A stretch of DNA of 32,122 nucleotides from Paracoccaceae bacterium (lineage in GTDB: Bacteria > Pseudomonadota > Alphaproteobacteria > Rhodobacterales > Rhodobacteraceae), in contig DAIEJF010000042.1 of NCBI GenBank assembly GCA_027351005.1, forward strand, positions 1 to 32,122. Reading direction: 5' to 3'. Below are positions 24,737-32,122 of the stretch, piece after piece. Under the pieces are notes generated by a model. That model saw only the letters and a list, made by a program, of their open reading frames with translations. It did not search any database and had not been told where the DNA came from. The position numbers and the translations under genes are program-made. Each line of letters opens with the position of its first letter. The stretch's first letter is position 1.

Positions 24737-26029
24737 ATGTCCGCGCGCGCACCGCTGTTCCTCTTCCGTCACCGGGAGTTCGGCCTTTTCTGGCTGGGGC
24801 TTCTGTTTGTGAACCTTGCCGTCCAGATCGAGGCCGTGACGATCGGGTGGCAGATCTACGGGCTGGCCCGGGCCAGCCTGTCGATCGAGCGGTCGGCCTT
24901 TCTGGTGGGGATGGTGGGGCTGTGCCAGTTCCTGCCGCTGTTCGTGCTGACGCTTTACGCAGGCACCGTGGTGGACCGGCACGACCGTCGCCGCATCGTG
25001 CTTGTGAGCCTCGGGGCCGAGATTGTCTGCGTGCTGGCGCTGATCGTGGTGGCGCGGCACCCCTCGCCCGCGGTGACGCCGATTTTTGCCATCGCCGCGG
25101 TCTTCGGCGCGGCGCGCGCCTTCCTCAACCCCGCCAGTTCGGCGGTGACCCCGATGCTGGTGCCGCGGGCCGACATGCCGCAGGCGATCTCGCTCAAGTC
25201 GCTGTCGTGGCAGGGGGCGGTGATCGTGGGGCCGTGGTTCGGCGGCATGCTTTGCGCCATCTCGACCGCCACCGCCTACGAGGTGACGGCCGCGATGTAC
25301 GGCCTTGGCATCGTGACGCTGCTGCTGATGCGCGCCGACACCCGGCCAGAGCGCCGGCCCGGCAGCCGCTGGGAACAGGTGCGCGAGGGGCTGGATTATG
25401 TCTGGACCAACAAGATCATCCTGGGCGCCATCTCGCTTGATCTCTTCGCGGTGCTGCTGGGCGGTGCCACGGCGCTGCTGCCGGCCTTTGCCAGCGACAT
25501 CCTGCATGTCGGCCCCGACGGCTTCGGCCTGCTGCGCTCGGGGCCCGCGATCGGGGCCGCGGCGATGGCGCTGGCGCTCAGCCGCTGGCCGCTGAAGCGG
25601 CGGGCGGGGGCGCGGATGTTTGCCGCGGTGGCGGCCTTCGGGTTGGCCACGCTGGTCTTTGCGCTGTCGAAATCGATGGTGCTGTCCATCGCCGCGCTGG
25701 CGGTGCTGGGGGCGGCGGACATGATCTCGGTCTATGTCCGTCAGACGCTGGTGCAGATCGTGACGCCGGACCACATGCGCGGGCGGGTGTCGGCGGTGTC
25801 GGGGCTGTTCATCTCGGGCTCGAACGAACTGGGCGAATTCGAAAGCGGCGTGGTCGCGCGCCTTCTTGGGCCGGTGGGGGCCGCGGTCTTCGGCGGGATC
25901 GGCACGCTGGTGGTGACGGGGGTCTGGGCGCGGATGTTCCCCGCGCTTTACAACGCCGACCGGCTGGACGCGCCCGAGGCGACCGAGGAAACCAGCGCCC
26001 CGCAATCGCTGACGGCGGCGGCAAGCTGA
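24737..26029 (+). CDS. MFS transporter, MFS_3/EntS-like
   Basis: The 430-residue protein has about ten to twelve hydrophobic segments and begins PLFLFRHREFGLFWLGLLF, the usual start of the MFS_3 group (PF05977), which includes the enterobactin exporter EntS and macrolide-efflux relatives. The motif-A loop after TM2 is GTVVDRHDRRRIVLVS, and VLGAADMISVYVRQTLVQIVTPDHMRGRVSA in the second half is typical of this group. A siderophore or drug export role is possible, but no siderophore genes are in the window. ATG at 24737 is 153 bases from the nitroreductase start. Its stop overlaps the next ATG in TGATG. Confidence 0.88.
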   Translation: MSARAPLFLFRHREFGLFWLGLLFVNLAVQIEAVTIGWQIYGLARASLSIERSAFLVGMVGLCQFLPLFVLTLYAGTVVDRHDRRRIVLVSLGAEIVCVLALIVVARHPSPAVTPIFAIAAVFGAARAFLNPASSAVTPMLVPRADMPQAISLKSLSWQGAVIVGPWFGGMLCAISTATAYEVTAAMYGLGIVTLLLMRADTRPERRPGSRWEQVREGLDYVWTNKIILGAISLDLFAVLLGGATALLPAFASDILHVGPDGFGLLRSGPAIGAAAMALALSRWPLKRRAGARMFAAVAAFGLATLVFALSKSMVLSIAALAVLGAADMISVYVRQTLVQIVTPDHMRGRVSAVSGLFISGSNELGEFESGVVARLLGPVGAAVFGGIGTLVVTGVWARMFPALYNADRLDAPEATEETSAPQSLTAAAS

Positions 26030-26679
26030 TGCGGGTCTTGCGCTGGCTTTTCGGGCTTGGGGTGCTGGCGGCGCTGGTCGCGCTGGCGATCCCGCTGGTC
26101 TGGATCTTCACCTATCACGACCCCGCCCTGCCCGCCGACGCCCGCGCGATCATCGTGCTGTCGGGCGACAACGTGCCGGGCGGGCTTGGCCCGGAAACCG
26201 AGGCGCGGGTGGATCGGGGCGTGGCGCTGTGGAAGGCGGGGGCGGCGCCGATCCTGATGCTGTCGGGCGCGCTCTGGGATGCCAATGGCGAAAACCAGTC
26301 GTCACAGATGGTCTCGCGCGCGGTGGCCGAGGGCGTGGACCCCTTCGCCATCCGGCTGGACCCGGATTCGCGCTCGACCCTGCAGAACGCGCTCTTTACC
26401 AGCCATGTGCTGGCGCGTGACCTGGGGGGCGATCTGAACGCGCCGGTGATCCTGGTCACCCACCGGTGGCACCTGCCCCGCGCCTGGGCCTCGTTCCGCT
26501 GGGCGGGGTTCACCGACATGACGCTGGTGGCAGCCGATGCGCAGGGGGCGGTCATCAGCCCCGAGGATCTGGGCTACGAGGTGCTGAAATGGCCCTTCAA
26601 CATCCTGCGCGGGGGCGCCGCCGCCATCATGCGGGCCTATGGCGCCCCCGAACGGGATTGGGTCTGGTTCCTGCCCTGA
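26029..26679 (+). CDS. YdcF/DUF218 family membrane-anchored protein
   Basis: The 216-residue protein has an N-terminal membrane segment (about 3-27), then a DUF218 domain (PF02698) with ADARAIIVLSGDNVPGG, RVDRGVALWKAGAAPILMLSGA, LDPDSRSTLQNALFT and VILVTHRWHLPRAWASF, all in the family's order. Relatives (YdcF, SanA, ElyC) are linked to envelope or peptidoglycan-precursor metabolism, and some bind SAM; the reaction is not known. Its ATG overlaps the stop of the MFS gene, so they are translationally coupled. It is convergent with msrA, with one base between the stop codons. Confidence 0.88.
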   Translation: MRVLRWLFGLGVLAALVALAIPLVWIFTYHDPALPADARAIIVLSGDNVPGGLGPETEARVDRGVALWKAGAAPILMLSGALWDANGENQSSQMVSRAVAEGVDPFAIRLDPDSRSTLQNALFTSHVLARDLGGDLNAPVILVTHRWHLPRAWASFRWAGFTDMTLVAADAQGAVISPEDLGYEVLKWPFNILRGGAAAIMRAYGAPERDWVWFLP

Positions 26680-26680
26680 G

Positions 26681-27196
26681 CTATTCCGCCGCCGCGCGGC
26701 GCGGCAGCCGCCAGTTCGGCCGCGCAAAGTGGCAGGTATAGCCGTTGGGCAGGCGCACCAGGTAATCCTGATGCTCGGGCTCGGCCACCCAGAAGTCGCC
26801 CGCAGGCGCGACCTCGGTCACCACCTTGCCCGGCCAGAGCCCCGAGGCATCGACATCGGCGATGGTGTCCAGCGCCACCTGCTTCTGTTCGTCGCTGGTG
26901 TAGTAGATTGCCGAGCGGTAGCTCATCCCGATGTCGTTGCCCTGCCGGTTCGGCGTGCTGGGGTCATGGATCTGGAAAAAGAACTCCAGCAGGTCGCGGT
27001 AGCTGATCTGTTCGGGGTCGAACAGGATCTCGACCGCCTCGGCATGGGTGCCGTGGTTGCGGTAGGTGGCGTTCTTCACGTCGCCGCCCGAATAGCCCAC
27101 CACGGTCTTCAGCACGCCGGGCTTGCGGCGCAGCAGATCCTGCATCCCCCAGAAACAGCCCCCGGCAAGGATCGCGCGTTCGGTCATGTCGGCCAT
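26681..27196 (-). CDS. msrA: Peptide methionine-S-sulfoxide reductase MsrA
   Basis: MsrA reduces the S-epimer of methionine sulfoxide in proteins and free methionine. The 171-residue protein has the GCFWG active-site motif at 13-17 (catalytic Cys14), VVGYSGG, the HAEAVEI(L)FDP stretch and FFQIHDPS, all diagnostic of MsrA. A further cysteine in [10 protein letters not shown] near the C-terminus could act as the recycling cysteine. No signal peptide, so cytoplasmic. Its ATG overlaps the msrB stop by one base (TGATG on the minus strand), giving an msrB-msrA operon that covers both sulfoxide epimers. Confidence 0.96.
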   Translation of the reverse strand: MADMTERAILAGGCFWGMQDLLRRKPGVLKTVVGYSGGDVKNATYRNHGTHAEAVEILFDPEQISYRDLLEFFFQIHDPSTPNRQGNDIGMSYRSAIYYTSDEQKQVALDTIADVDASGLWPGKVVTEVAPAGDFWVAEPEHQDYLVRLPNGYTCHFARPNWRLPRRAAAE

Positions 27197-27663
27197 CAGT
27201 TGTCCTCCGTCTCATCCGCGTCGAACAGGGCGCGGTATTCCCCGTAACCCTCGGCCTCGAGATCCGCCACGGGAATGAAGCGCAGCGAGGCCGAGTTGAT
27301 GCAGTAGCGCAGCCCGCCCAGTTCGGGCGGCCCGTCGGTGAAGACATGCCCCAGATGGCTGTCGCCATGGGCCGAGCGCACCTCGACCCGCCGCATCCCA
27401 TGGCTGGTGTCGGTCTTCTCGATCACATGTTCATCCACCAGCGGGCGGGCGAACGAGGGCCAGCCGCAGCCCGAATCGAACTTGTCGAGCGAGGTAAAGA
27501 GCGGCTCGCCCGACACCACGTCCACATAGAGCCCCTCGCCCTTGAAGTCGTGGAACGGGTTCCAGAACGGCCGCTCGGTGCCGTTCTGCTGGGTGACGCG
27601 GTACTGCTCCGGCGTCAGCCGGGCCAGAGCCTCGGGCGTCTTGGCGTAGGTCTTGTTGGCCAT
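27196..27663 (-). CDS. msrB: Peptide methionine-R-sulfoxide reductase MsrB (zinc-less type)
   Basis: MsrB reduces the R-epimer of methionine sulfoxide. The 155-residue protein has the family motifs GCGWPSF (65-71), HLGHVF (103-108) and [11 protein letters not shown] with catalytic Cys121. The two CxxC pairs that bind structural zinc in many MsrB proteins are absent: the first region reads [10 protein letters not shown] and the second [10 protein letters not shown]. Cys66 of GCGWPSF is the candidate resolving cysteine. ATG at 27663 has GGAGG six bases upstream; the in-frame upstream extension to 27693 overlaps the predicted promoter and is rejected. msrA follows, coupled by a one-base overlap. 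Confidence 0.96.
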   Translation of the reverse strand: MANKTYAKTPEALARLTPEQYRVTQQNGTERPFWNPFHDFKGEGLYVDVVSGEPLFTSLDKFDSGCGWPSFARPLVDEHVIEKTDTSHGMRRVEVRSAHGDSHLGHVFTDGPPELGGLRYCINSASLRFIPVADLEAEGYGEYRALFDADETEDN

Positions 27664-27691
27664 GCGGTTCCTCCAGCCTGTCTGCGAAGGC

Positions 27692-27721
27692 AAGATATGG
27701 TGTGCGATGCGCTTCGTCCAA
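27692..27721 (-). promoter_or_regulatory. Putative promoter for msrB-msrA
   Basis: On the minus strand TTGGAC (27721-27716) and TATCTT (27697-27692) are separated by 18 bases. The predicted start near 27685 leaves a leader of about 22 bases that ends in the GGAGG site of msrB. The 120-base gap to rlmE supports a separate transcript. Confidence 0.4.
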
Positions 27722-27783
27722 CAGGGGACTCGCGCCGCGGCAATCCGTTACGGCCCAAAGCCTGCGCGGCGCGGCAGCGGGCG

Positions 27784-28533
27784 TCAGTCTTCTGCCGCCT
27801 CGCGCGGATCGGCGGGCGTGTCGGGGCGGCCGCGGAAGCCGGTGGCCACCACGAACTTTTCCGAACTGTCCGAACGGCTGGCCGGAGGCTTCACGTTCAC
27901 CACCTTGGTAAAGGCGCGTTTGAGCCGAGCCTGCAATTCGGCCTCGGCGCCGCCCGCCAGAACCTTGGCCACGAAGGTGCCGCCCTCGGTCAGCACGTCA
28001 AAGGCGAATTCCGCCGCCGCATCGCAGAGCGCGATGATCCGCAGGTGGTCCACCTGCCGGTTGCCGCTGGCCGAAGGTGCCATGTCGCTCATGACCACAT
28101 CCGCCGGGCCGCCGAGCCACTCCTTGACCCGCGCCTCGGCCTCCTCGTCCAGAAAGTCGAGCTGGTGGATCTCGGCCCCCGGAATGGGCGAGACCTCTTG
28201 CAGGTCGACGCCGATGATCCGGCCCACGGGCTTGCCCTTGCGCTCGCACAGCGAATTCACCCGCGCCACCGCCACCTGACACCAGCCGCCCGGCGCGCAG
28301 CCCAGATCGACCACCCGCGCCCCCGGCTTCAGGAAGCCGTACTTGTCGTCCAGCTCAAGAATCTTGAAAGCCGCGCGCCCGCGGTAGCCTTCGCGCTTGG
28401 CGCGGGCCACATAGGGGTCGTTGAGCTGCCGTTCCAGCCACAGCGTCGAGGACAGCTTGCGCCCCTTCGCCGTCTTCACCTTCACCTTGAGGTCGCGCGT
28501 GCCGCGACCCGAGGCGCCCTTGCCCGTGGTCAT
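27784..28533 (-). CDS. rlmE: 23S rRNA (uridine-2552-2'-O)-methyltransferase
   Basis: RlmE (FtsJ/RrmJ) methylates U2552 in the A-loop of 23S rRNA during late 50S assembly, using SAM. The 249-residue protein has the SAM motif DLGCAPGGW (76-84) and the K-D-K-E catalytic tetrad: Lys57 ([10 protein letters not shown]), Asp150 ([10 protein letters not shown]), Lys190 (FVAKVL) and Glu225 (SSEKFVVA). It has an Arg/Lys-rich N-terminal extension of about 25 residues and a short acidic tail, both longer than in E. coli. The start ATG overlaps the stop of the ppx/gppA frame in ATGA, a strong sign of translational coupling. The amber codon in that upstream frame might therefore reduce RlmE output. Confidence 0.95.
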   Translation of the reverse strand: MTTGKGASGRGTRDLKVKVKTAKGRKLSSTLWLERQLNDPYVARAKREGYRGRAAFKILELDDKYGFLKPGARVVDLGCAPGGWCQVAVARVNSLCERKGKPVGRIIGVDLQEVSPIPGAEIHQLDFLDEEAEARVKEWLGGPADVVMSDMAPSASGNRQVDHLRIIALCDAAAEFAFDVLTEGGTFVAKVLAGGAEAELQARLKRAFTKVVNVKPPASRSDSSEKFVVATGFRGRPDTPADPREAAED

Positions 28534-29666
28534 GTCAGATATGGTCCGTCTTCCAGAACGCCGTCGGCGCTCATCTGCGCGTAGAGCAGCCCCTCGCGCA
28601 ACCCGCGATCTGCAACCGACAGCCGGTCGGTGGGCCAGATTCGCATCAGCGCCTGCAGGATCGCTGCGCCCGACATGATCAGCGCATGCCGGTCGCGCCC
28701 GATCCGGGGATCGGTTCGCCGCCCCTCGGGGCCAAGTTGCAGGTAGTCGCGGATCACCTGGTCGATCTGCTACGAGGTCATCCGAAGCCCGTCCACCTTG
28801 TTGCGGTCATAGCGTTTCAGCCCCAGAAACGACGCCGCGACCGTGGTGACGGTTCCCGAGGTGCCGATGATCTGGAACCCCTCGCGCGGGTGCTCGGCGT
28901 TGTAGGGTGAGAAGCTTGCAAGGTTCTCCTCGAAATACCAGCTCATCAGCGCAAAGCGCGCGGCGTCGTCCTCGACATCGGTGAACTGATCCTTGAGCGT
29001 GGCGACACCCAGCGGAACCGAGATCCAGTCTACCACCCGCGCATTGGGCTGCGCCTCGCGCTCGGGCTGGTGGAAGCCTGCATGCAACCGCATGATGGCC
29101 CGCGGCCGGTCGCGGTTGGGCACGCCCGACAGGTCGATCCAGACCAGTTCGGTCGACCCCCCGCCGATGTCCACCACCAGAAGCTGTTCGGTGCGCGGGC
29201 TGACCAGCGGGGCGCAGGACACCACCGCCAGCCGCGCCTCTTCCTCGGGCGCAATGATTTCCAGCCGCAGCCCGGTTTCCTGCTGCACGCCCCGGATGAA
29301 ATCGCGCGCGTTGCGTGCCCGGCGGCAGGCCTCGGTCGCCACCAGACGCATCCGCCGGACCTGGTGCTTTTCGATCTTCTTCTGGCAGATCCGCAGCGCC
29401 TGCACCGTGCGCCCCATCGAGGCGCGGCTGAGCCTGCCAGAGGCCTCGAGCCCCACGCCAAGCTGCACGGTCTTGGAAAAGCTGTCGATGACCTGAAACT
29501 GACTGCCCCGTGGCTGGGCAATCAGCATCCGGCAACTGTTCGTGCCGAGATCCAGCGCCGCATAAAGCAGCCCCGGATCCGATCTGCCGGGGTCGGACGG
29601 TTCGACCGGCTGCAGGTCGTCTGCGGCCGGGATCGCGTCCTCCCCATAGGGACGCTCGGGCGTCAT
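28530..29666 (-). pseudogene. ppx: Ppx/GppA phosphatase with an in-frame amber codon
   Basis: The frame encodes an exopolyphosphatase/pppGpp phosphatase of the actin-like fold, which removes phosphate from polyphosphate or pppGpp. Visible motifs are ALDLGTNSCRMLI (DLGTNS at 39-44), EEEARL, DIGGGSTEL (DIGGGST at 166-172) and IGTSGTVTTVAA. After codon 298 (VDGLRMTS) a TAG stop at 28772-28770 interrupts the frame, which then continues unbroken for 79 codons of clearly homologous C-terminus ([31 protein letters not shown]). No indel is needed, so this is a single-codon nonsense change, a recoded codon, or a sequence error. ATG at 29666 has GAGGG seven bases upstream. The frame ends in ATGA shared with rlmE. 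Confidence 0.85.
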
Positions 29667-29756
29667 CGCGTCGCCCTCCGATGTCAAGTTGGTGACAGCC
29701 TAAGGCGGCCCGGCGCGATCCGCAAGCGGGGCCAGCACCGCCGATCGATCCCGCTC

Positions 29757-29777
29757 ATCTTCCTGATGAAGATTTTT
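29757..29777 (+). terminator. Terminator-like hairpin with T-run in a divergent intergenic region
   Basis: ATCTTC (29757-29762), loop CTGAT, GAAGAT (29768-29773) and then TTTT form a small intrinsic-terminator-like structure on the plus strand. It is in the 260-base gap between ppx (minus, starts 29666) and the one-carbon operon (plus, starts 29927), where no plus-strand gene ends. The stem is weak, so this may be only an extragenic repeat remnant. Confidence 0.35.
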
Positions 29778-29863
29778 CCGCCCCATCCCGGTGGAAGGTC
29801 GCGCGGCCACACCGTAAAAGCAATGCGGGGACGGGTCGCTCGCTGCGCGCGGTATGTCGAAAA

Positions 29864-29880
29864 CCGACACCGGATGTCGG
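29864..29880. promoter_or_regulatory. Inverted repeat upstream of the one-carbon operon
   Basis: CCGACA (29864-29869), CCGGA, TGTCGG (29875-29880) is a perfect 6-bp inverted repeat 47 bases before the ATG at 29927. A possible -10 (TATACC, 29891-29896) follows. It could be an operator or a leader hairpin. The rest of the 29667-29926 gap holds only the terminator-like hairpin at 29757-29777. Confidence 0.35.
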
Positions 29881-29926
29881 CACCGCACGCTATACCGGCT
29901 GCAACGGCAGAAGGAGGAATCACGGA

Positions 29927-30223
29927 ATGCCCGAGGTCACGATCGTCTACTGGCGGGACATTCCGGCGCAGGTCATCGTTGGCAAGGGGCGCCGCGGATC
30001 GAAGAAGCAGCTGACCGAACGGTTCGAGCAGGCGATCGACCGCTGCGCCATGAAGATCGGTGCCCGCGATACCGACAGCTATCTGGCCGAATGGCGCAAG
30101 GCCGCGCCCTACGAGGTCGAGGGCGAACCCGATGCGGTCGCCGAGGCCGAGGCGGCACGGCTGGAAGCCGAATACGACACCGCGCGCCTCAAGGCGCTGA
30201 TCGCGAACGACGGCCGGGCCTGA
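29927..30223 (+). CDS. Small 'virulence factor' domain protein (PF13769-like)
   Basis: The 98-residue protein begins MPEVTIVYWRDIPAQVIVGKG and continues RRGSKKQLTERFEQAIDRCAMKIGARDTDSYLAEWRK, the pattern of a short conserved family labelled 'virulence factor' in alphaproteobacteria. The second half (AVAEAEAARLEAEYDTARLKALI) is a likely helix or coiled coil. The name is historical; nothing here suggests virulence. AGGAGG lies nine bases before the ATG. It is the first gene of an operon with a MetF-like reductase and a folate:corrinoid methyltransferase, and this linkage suggests a small accessory role in methyl-group transfer. Confidence 0.8.
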   Translation: MPEVTIVYWRDIPAQVIVGKGRRGSKKQLTERFEQAIDRCAMKIGARDTDSYLAEWRKAAPYEVEGEPDAVAEAEAARLEAEYDTARLKALIANDGRA

Positions 30224-30252
30224 GCCCGCCACGAACCCCCGGGGAGAGACCC

Positions 30253-31176
30253 ATGGCCCTGCTGAACTTCCGCCGCAGCGACACCGCACGCCCGGAGGGC
30301 GCCTCGGCCGAGGTCGAAGCCTTCCTGAAGGGCTTTTCGATCGAGGTGATGCCGCGCACCGCCGAGAAGATCGAGGATTTCCGCACCCTGCTGCCGAAGG
30401 GAACCCGCGTCTACGTCGCCCATATCGACGGCACGCCCATCGAGGACATGGTGGCCACCGCGAAGCGGCTGCATGCCGAAGGGTTCCCGGTGATGCCGCA
30501 CTTCCCCGCGCGGATCATCCGGGACCGCGCGACGCTGGCCGACTGGATCGCGCGCTACCGCGGCGAAGCCGACGTGCGCCAGGCGCTCTTGCTGGCGGGC
30601 GGCGTGCCGCAGCCGGTGGGCGATTTCGCCACCTCGATGCAACTGCTCGACACGGGGCTGTTCGGCGACTTTGACCGGCTGCATGTCGCAGGTCACCCCG
30701 AAGGCAACAAGGACATCGACCCCGACGGATCGGACCGGATGGTGATGGAGGCCGCGCGCTGGAAGCAGGCCTTCGCCGAACGCACCGGCGCCACAATGGC
30801 GATGGCGACCCAGTTCTGCTTCGAGGCGGGCCCGGTGATCGCCTGGGCCGACAGGCTGGCCGAGGCCGGGATCCGGCTGCCGATCCATATCGGCGTTGCG
30901 GGTCCGGCGAAGCTGCAGACCCTGCTGAAATTCGCCATTGCCTGCGGCGTGGGCCCGAGCCTGCGCGTGCTGCAGAAGCGGGCCAAGGATGTCACCAAGC
31001 TGCTTCTGCCGTTCGAACCGGATGCGTTCATCGCCGAGCTGGCCGCCCACAAGGCCGCCAACCCCGCCTTCGGCATCGAAGCCGTCCATTTCTTCCCGCT
31101 CGGCGGGATCAAGACCAATGCAACCTGGGCCATGGAACACGGCGGCGCCTCTGCCGTGCCGGCCGCCGAAGCGTGA
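30253..31176 (+). CDS. MetF-like methylenetetrahydrofolate reductase family protein
   Basis: The 307-residue protein is a divergent member of the methylenetetrahydrofolate reductase family, which reduces 5,10-methylene-THF to 5-methyl-THF with FAD. The family start FSIEVMPRTAEKI places Glu31 at the position of the catalytic glutamate (Glu28 in E. coli MetF). Other elements are VYVAHIDGTPIEDMVATAKRL, PHFPARIIRD, ALLLAGGVPQPVGDF and the C-terminal GIEAVHFFPLGG. It differs from housekeeping MetF in the usual HxTC-type stretch (here YVAHIDG), so it could be a specialised or reverse-acting form. ATG at 30253 has a GGGGAGAG site. It sits between the small 'virulence factor' gene and the methyltransferase gene, only seven bases from the latter. 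Confidence 0.85.
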   Translation: MALLNFRRSDTARPEGASAEVEAFLKGFSIEVMPRTAEKIEDFRTLLPKGTRVYVAHIDGTPIEDMVATAKRLHAEGFPVMPHFPARIIRDRATLADWIARYRGEADVRQALLLAGGVPQPVGDFATSMQLLDTGLFGDFDRLHVAGHPEGNKDIDPDGSDRMVMEAARWKQAFAERTGATMAMATQFCFEAGPVIAWADRLAEAGIRLPIHIGVAGPAKLQTLLKFAIACGVGPSLRVLQKRAKDVTKLLLPFEPDAFIAELAAHKAANPAFGIEAVHFFPLGGIKTNATWAMEHGGASAVPAAEA

Positions 31177-31183
31177 GGACACC

Positions 31184-32122
31184 ATGACCCGTACCGTTGT
31201 CGAATCGAAATCGAAGACCGTCGTCATCGGCTTTGACGAGCCCTTCTGCGTGATCGGCGAACGCATCAACCCGACCGGCCGCAAGAAGCTGGCCGCCGAA
31301 CTTGAGGCAGGCAACTTCGAGACCGTCCTGAAGGACGCGCTTGAACAGGTCGCCTGCGGGGCGACCGTGCTGGACATCAACTCGGGCGCCGTCTTCACCA
31401 ACAAGATGGCGGAAGACGCGCGCTATGCTGACAACAACTTCGTCGAACCGCCGCTGATGAAGGAGCTGATCGCCCGCGTGCAGGCGGTTGTGGACGTGCC
31501 GCTGTGCATCGACAGCTCTGTTCCCGGCGCGCTGGAAGAGGGGCTGAAGGCCTGCGAGGGCCGCCCGCTGCTGAACTCGGTGACGGGGGAAGAAGAACGG
31601 CTGGAGCGGGTGCTGCCGCTGGTGAAGAAATACAACGTGCCGGTGGTGGCGATTTCCAACGACGACACCGGGATCAGCCAGGACCCCGACGTGCGCTTTG
31701 CGGTGGCGAAAAAGATCGTGCAGCGCGCCGCCGATTTCGGCATCCCCGCGCATGACATCGTGGTCGACCCGCTGGTGATGCCGATCGGCGCCATGGCGAC
31801 GGCCGGGCAGCAGGTCTTCGCCCTGGTGCGCCGCCTGCGCGAGGAACTGGGCGTGAACACGACCTGCGGCGCATCGAACATCTCGTTCGGGCTGCCGCAG
31901 CGCCACGGGATCAATGCGGCCTTCCTGCCGATGGCAATCGGCGCTGGCATGACCTCGGCGATCATGAACCCGGTGCGCCAGGTCGAGATGGAGGCGATCC
32001 GCGCCGCCAACTTCCTGATGAACCACGACGCCAACGGGGGCGAGTGGATCCGCTTCTCGAAAGTGATCGAGGCGGTCGAGGCGGGCGCGACCTTCGCCGA
32101 GGCCTCGGCCGCCGCATCCGCC
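31184..32122 (+). CDS. Methyltetrahydrofolate:corrinoid methyltransferase (DHPS-like), partial
   Basis: The frame starts at ATG 31184 and is still open at the window edge after 313 codons. The protein has the pterin-binding (dihydropteroate synthase-like) fold seen in the folate domain of MetH: GERINPTGRKKL (25-36), GATVLDINSGA (59-69), CIDSSVPGALEEGLKACEG and LLNSVTGEE, then VAISNDDTG. Such proteins move a methyl group between THF and a corrinoid protein. In Rhodobacterales methionine synthase can be split into separate proteins; this could be the folate-binding piece, or part of a methylamine/betaine demethylation route. The preceding MetF-like gene supplies or uses methyl-THF. No corrinoid protein gene is visible before the edge. 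Confidence 0.88.
   Translation, partial: MTRTVVESKSKTVVIGFDEPFCVIGERINPTGRKKLAAELEAGNFETVLKDALEQVACGATVLDINSGAVFTNKMAEDARYADNNFVEPPLMKELIARVQAVVDVPLCIDSSVPGALEEGLKACEGRPLLNSVTGEEERLERVLPLVKKYNVPVVAISNDDTGISQDPDVRFAVAKKIVQRAADFGIPAHDIVVDPLVMPIGAMATAGQQVFALVRRLREELGVNTTCGASNISFGLPQRHGINAAFLPMAIGAGMTSAIMNPVRQVEMEAIRAANFLMNHDANGGEWIRFSKVIEAVEAGATFAEASAAASA

Noticed and set aside
27664-27693. A ten-residue N-terminal extension of MsrB from ATG 27693.
   Set aside because: It overlaps the predicted promoter and has no ribosome site, while ATG 27663 has GGAGG at six bases and fits family starts.
29850-29926. Possible SAH or SAM-II riboswitch before the one-carbon operon, suggested by the stretch GCTGCAACGG and a nearby hairpin.
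   Set aside because: Only that short stretch resembles the SAH element; the GAGGAGCGC part and the pairing partner are missing, and SAM-II core sequences are not present.
30021-30036. A GGTTCGA-like tRNA T-loop sequence.
   Set aside because: It lies within the coding frame of the small 'virulence factor' gene and no acceptor or anticodon stems surround it. No tRNA was found in the window.

Overview
The window looks like chromosome from a GC-rich alphaproteobacterium of the Rhodobacteraceae (Rhodobacter/Rhodovulum/Paracoccus-like). The evidence is the codon usage, very short intergenic gaps, and several genes typical of that family: the small membrane protein usually annotated as a SufBCD component next to mfd, a 'virulence factor' small protein next to MetF-like and methyltransferase genes, a DUF502 protein, and a HemB of the type that lacks the zinc cysteines. 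I see no rRNA, tRNA, CRISPR array, IS element or prophage. No stretch over 300 bases lacks a gene; the longest gaps are 4597-4860 and 29667-29926, and both hold structure described below.

Layout: 1-591 (minus) is a YqjD/YqjE-like pair, a DUF883 protein followed by a holin-like membrane protein. 713-2967 (plus) is psuG, a DUF502 protein and a LysE-type exporter. 3066-4596 (minus) is 3-hydroxybutyrate dehydrogenase downstream of an alternative oxidase. The oxidase is preceded by a strong intrinsic terminator on its own strand, so a small RNA or a leader attenuator lies at about 4675-4750. 4861-6826 (plus) is an orphan YejA-like peptide-binding protein and a tiny entericidin-like lipoprotein. 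6859-7494 (minus) is an XRE-cupin regulator. 7548-11905 (plus) is an acyl-CoA ligase overlapping a DsbA/FrnE-family protein, then an HdeD-like protein, a two-TM potassium channel and a Bcr/CflA-type MFS exporter.

11910-16059 (minus) is mfd and the small SufBCD-associated membrane protein. 16179-17871 (plus) is hemB and a Tat/lipoprotein of the Ysc84 type. 17978-18850 (minus) is a 3-hydroxyisobutyrate dehydrogenase-family enzyme. 18930-23919 (plus) is a penicillin/AHL acylase-family hydrolase, a DMT permease and guaA. 23984-24583 (minus) is a nitroreductase. 24737-26679 (plus) is an MFS transporter and a YdcF-like protein. 26681-29666 (minus) is msrB-msrA and ppx/gppA-rlmE; the ppx frame is broken by an in-frame amber codon. 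29927 to the window end (plus) is a one-carbon operon: small 'virulence factor' protein, MetF-like reductase, and a methyltetrahydrofolate:corrinoid methyltransferase that runs off the edge.

Most of the window is ordinary housekeeping and transport. The points most worth a second look are the RNA structure upstream of the alternative oxidase, the amber codon in ppx upstream of rlmE, a 22-base element repeated in two convergent intergenic regions beside GC hairpins, an operator-like repeat in the nitroreductase/MFS divergent promoter, and the one-carbon operon. I found no convincing entirely new multi-gene system.
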